A stretch of DNA of 15,635 nt from contig DIEY01000066.1 of assembly GCA_002418865.1 (NCBI GenBank), positions 14,659-30,293 on the forward strand, in the 5' to 3' direction. Below the pieces are notes generated by a model. It saw only the letters and a list, made by a program, of their open reading frames with translations. It was not told the DNA's origin and did not search any database. The position numbers and the translations under genes are program-made. This DNA comes from Bacteroidales bacterium UBA5762 (GTDB taxonomy: Bacteria > Bacteroidota > Bacteroidia > Bacteroidales > TTA-H9). This document shows, piece after piece, positions 14,187 through 15,635 of the stretch (positions are counted from its first letter, which is position 1; the number at the start of each line of letters is the position of its first letter).

Positions 14187-15380
14187 ATGCTAAAGAATAA
14201 AAGCTTACCAGTATTTATGGCTTTTCTGGCCATGGGCTTTGGCGATGTTGTTGGGCCTCTGGTTTCGCTGGTGAAAAATTCGTTCGAAGTTTCAAATTTT
14301 GTTGCCTCCCTCATGACTACAAGCGGGTTTATCATGTTCGGTCTGTTGTCGCTCCCTTTAAGTATTATTCAGGATAAGAGGGGGAAAAAATTTGTTTTAT
14401 CGAGGGGGTTGCTTGTGGCATTCATTGGGCTCATGCTGCCTATTTTGTTCGGAATGTACGGAAAAACTCCTCAGATGCAAGATTCTGGACAATTGAAGCT
14501 AATCATGCTGTTCATATCGATACTTCTTTTAGGTGCAGGAGCTACCATGCTGCAGGTTTCAGGCAATCCCATCATGCGCGATGTTTCGCCTGAAGGACGT
14601 TATTCGAGTAATCTTTCTCTCGCTCAATCTATTAAGGCCATTGGTTCATCCCTCGGATTTCTGCTTCCTCCAGCAGTGTCTATTTGGTTTGGATTCGATT
14701 GGACACTACTTTTCCCTATTTATGCTTTTATAGTTTTGATTACCCTGATTTGGATTAATGTTGTTTCTATCAAAGAATACCGATCCGAATCGAATTCATC
14801 GGCGAGTCTGTCTTCTACTTTTTCTTTGCTGAAAAATCCATTCGTAGCCCTCATGGTAGTGGGAATTTTCTTATATGTTGGAGCAGAAGTCTCAATGAGT
14901 GCACAAATTCCTATCCTCATGGATAAGATTTATGGCATAAAAACTCTTGGACTCTGGTTAGCATGGGCATTATTCTTCCTCCCTATATTTCTTGGTCGCT
15001 TGTTAGGGTCATTTATACTGAGAATCGTCTCTAACCGGCGTTTCCTCCTCATCACTGCCTTATTGTCTATTGTAGGAATGATGATGTTATTTTTTGGCAG
15101 TAAGTCAATTGCATTTTGTGGTATTTTTTTAGTTGGACTGGGCTATGCCAATATTTTCCCTCTCATCTTTTCTATTACGGTAGATGCCCTCCCCCACAGA
15201 GCTAACGAATTGAGCGGATTGATGGTTATGGCTATTGTGGGAGGCGCACTTATTCCTCCTATCACTGGCGCTATAGCCGATGTAAACATAATGCTGGGAT
15301 TCATCGTTCCTGCTGCCTGTATCTTCTATGTGTTGATTCTTGCCATCTCACGTCCGACTCCTCATGCGGCAGAAAAATAA
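14187..15380 (+). CDS. MFS sugar permease, FHS (FucP/GluP-like) family
   Basis: This 397-residue inner-membrane proton symporter is predicted to have 12 helices and an N-terminal MFS motif A variant (QDKRGKK, 62-68). Features of the fucose/glucose/galactose:H+ family are visible: GAGATMLQVSGNPIM at 116-130 with the Asn-Pro pair, NLSLAQSIKAIGSSLG at 142-157, YVGAEVSMSAQIP at 230-242, VGLGYANIFPLIFSITVDAL at 316-335, and MAIVGGALIPPITGAIAD at 348-365. The ATG at 14187 lies 8 bases after the regulator's stop, so the two genes should share the operator-controlled promoter. The substrate is most likely a monosaccharide, but fucose, glucose, galactose and N-acetylglucosamine types cannot be told apart here. 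Confidence 0.9.
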   Translation: MLKNKSLPVFMAFLAMGFGDVVGPLVSLVKNSFEVSNFVASLMTTSGFIMFGLLSLPLSIIQDKRGKKFVLSRGLLVAFIGLMLPILFGMYGKTPQMQDSGQLKLIMLFISILLLGAGATMLQVSGNPIMRDVSPEGRYSSNLSLAQSIKAIGSSLGFLLPPAVSIWFGFDWTLLFPIYAFIVLITLIWINVVSIKEYRSESNSSASLSSTFSLLKNPFVALMVVGIFLYVGAEVSMSAQIPILMDKIYGIKTLGLWLAWALFFLPIFLGRLLGSFILRIVSNRRFLLITALLSIVGMMMLFFGSKSIAFCGIFLVGLGYANIFPLIFSITVDALPHRANELSGLMVMAIVGGALIPPITGAIADVNIMLGFIVPAACIFYVLILAISRPTPHAAEK

Positions 15381-15635
15381 AAATATTATTCAGCATAATA
15401 ATTTCAAATAAAATGAAAAAAGCCAAATATTTTGCAACAATGGGCGCTTTTTATCTGAGGTTGAAATATTTAATAATTTGAATCTATCAAAAACTCTGAA
15501 AAATGAAATTGAAATCAAACGTAAAATATTTATTTAAGAGTATCTCCAAAAGCAGGTAGATGAAATTTTAACCTTTTTTATTTTTTGTAAAATATTGAAT
15601 TTGTCAGAAATAAAAATTTTATACAGATGAAAATA
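15381..15635. other. AT-rich region after the sugar permease, to the window edge
   Basis: No gene is supported in this stretch. Two weak RNA hairpins are possible terminators. One is TATTAT/ATAATA (15384-15389 with 15395-15400), with a 5-base loop. The other is AAAAAGC/GCTTTTT (15417-15423 with 15446-15452), with a 22-base loop and ending in Ts. Short frames at 15413 (22 codons) and 15503 (18 codons) look fortuitous. An ATG at 15627 opens MKI before the edge and could be the next gene. A one-mismatch -7 box (TGAATTTG, 15596-15603) precedes it. Confidence 0.4.

Noticed and set aside
15503..15559. 18-codon frame between the permease and the window edge
   Set aside because: Lys-rich reading of A-rich DNA with no ribosome site or recognisable product; treated as fortuitous.
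15627..15635. Start of a further gene (MKI) at the window edge
   Set aside because: Only three codons are visible and the upstream promoter-like box has one mismatch; too little to call a gene.

Overview
The window looks like ordinary chromosome of a Bacteroidota bacterium, most likely class Bacteroidia. The composition is AT-rich. Upstream regions carry boxes matching the Bacteroidota -7 promoter consensus TAnnTTTG instead of a sigma70 -10 box. Gene content fits as well: a GWxTD-type lipoprotein, a periplasmic protein made of TonB C-terminal domains, a mitochondrial-type aconitase, an FHS-type sugar permease next to a LacI regulator, and a tRNA gene without an encoded CCA end. There is no phage, insertion sequence, CRISPR array or rRNA in view.

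Layout. (1) Positions 157-2732, plus strand: a three-gene metal-ion ABC importer (binding lipoprotein, ATPase, permease; ZnuA/ZnuC/ZnuB-like), the last two overlapping. (2) 2801-5074, minus strand: aconitase with every catalytic residue and cluster ligand in place, convergent with the importer, with a promoter-like box at 5101-5108. (3) 5391-5556, minus strand: a self-contained tRNA-Asp(GTC) unit with its own promoter, tRNA and intrinsic terminator. (4) 5605-6396, minus strand: a secreted protein with two TonB C-terminal domains. (5) 6437-12680, plus strand: a run of five genes: rmuC, a GWxTD-family lipoprotein overlapping it by 23 bases, rlmB (TTG start), a GT39-type membrane glycosyltransferase and a ChaN-like protein. 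The 97-base gap before rlmB may separate two transcripts. (6) 13085-15380, plus strand: a LacI-family regulator, with a perfect 14-base palindromic operator candidate and a Bacteroidota promoter just upstream, followed 8 bases later by an FHS-type sugar permease. This reads as a self-controlled sugar-uptake module whose enzymes would lie beyond the right edge. The last 255 bases are AT-rich and hold no supportable gene.

Functionally, the window mixes envelope and transport functions (metal and sugar uptake, lipoproteins, a glycosyl transfer enzyme) with core metabolism and RNA/DNA maintenance (aconitase, tRNA-Asp, RlmB, RmuC). I found no clear undescribed multi-gene system. The points most worth a second look are the LacI operator arrangement, the altered GWxTD signature, the extra C-terminal domain of the GT39 protein, the double TonB_C periplasmic protein, and repeated TTATCCA(C/T)A sites in the metal importer.
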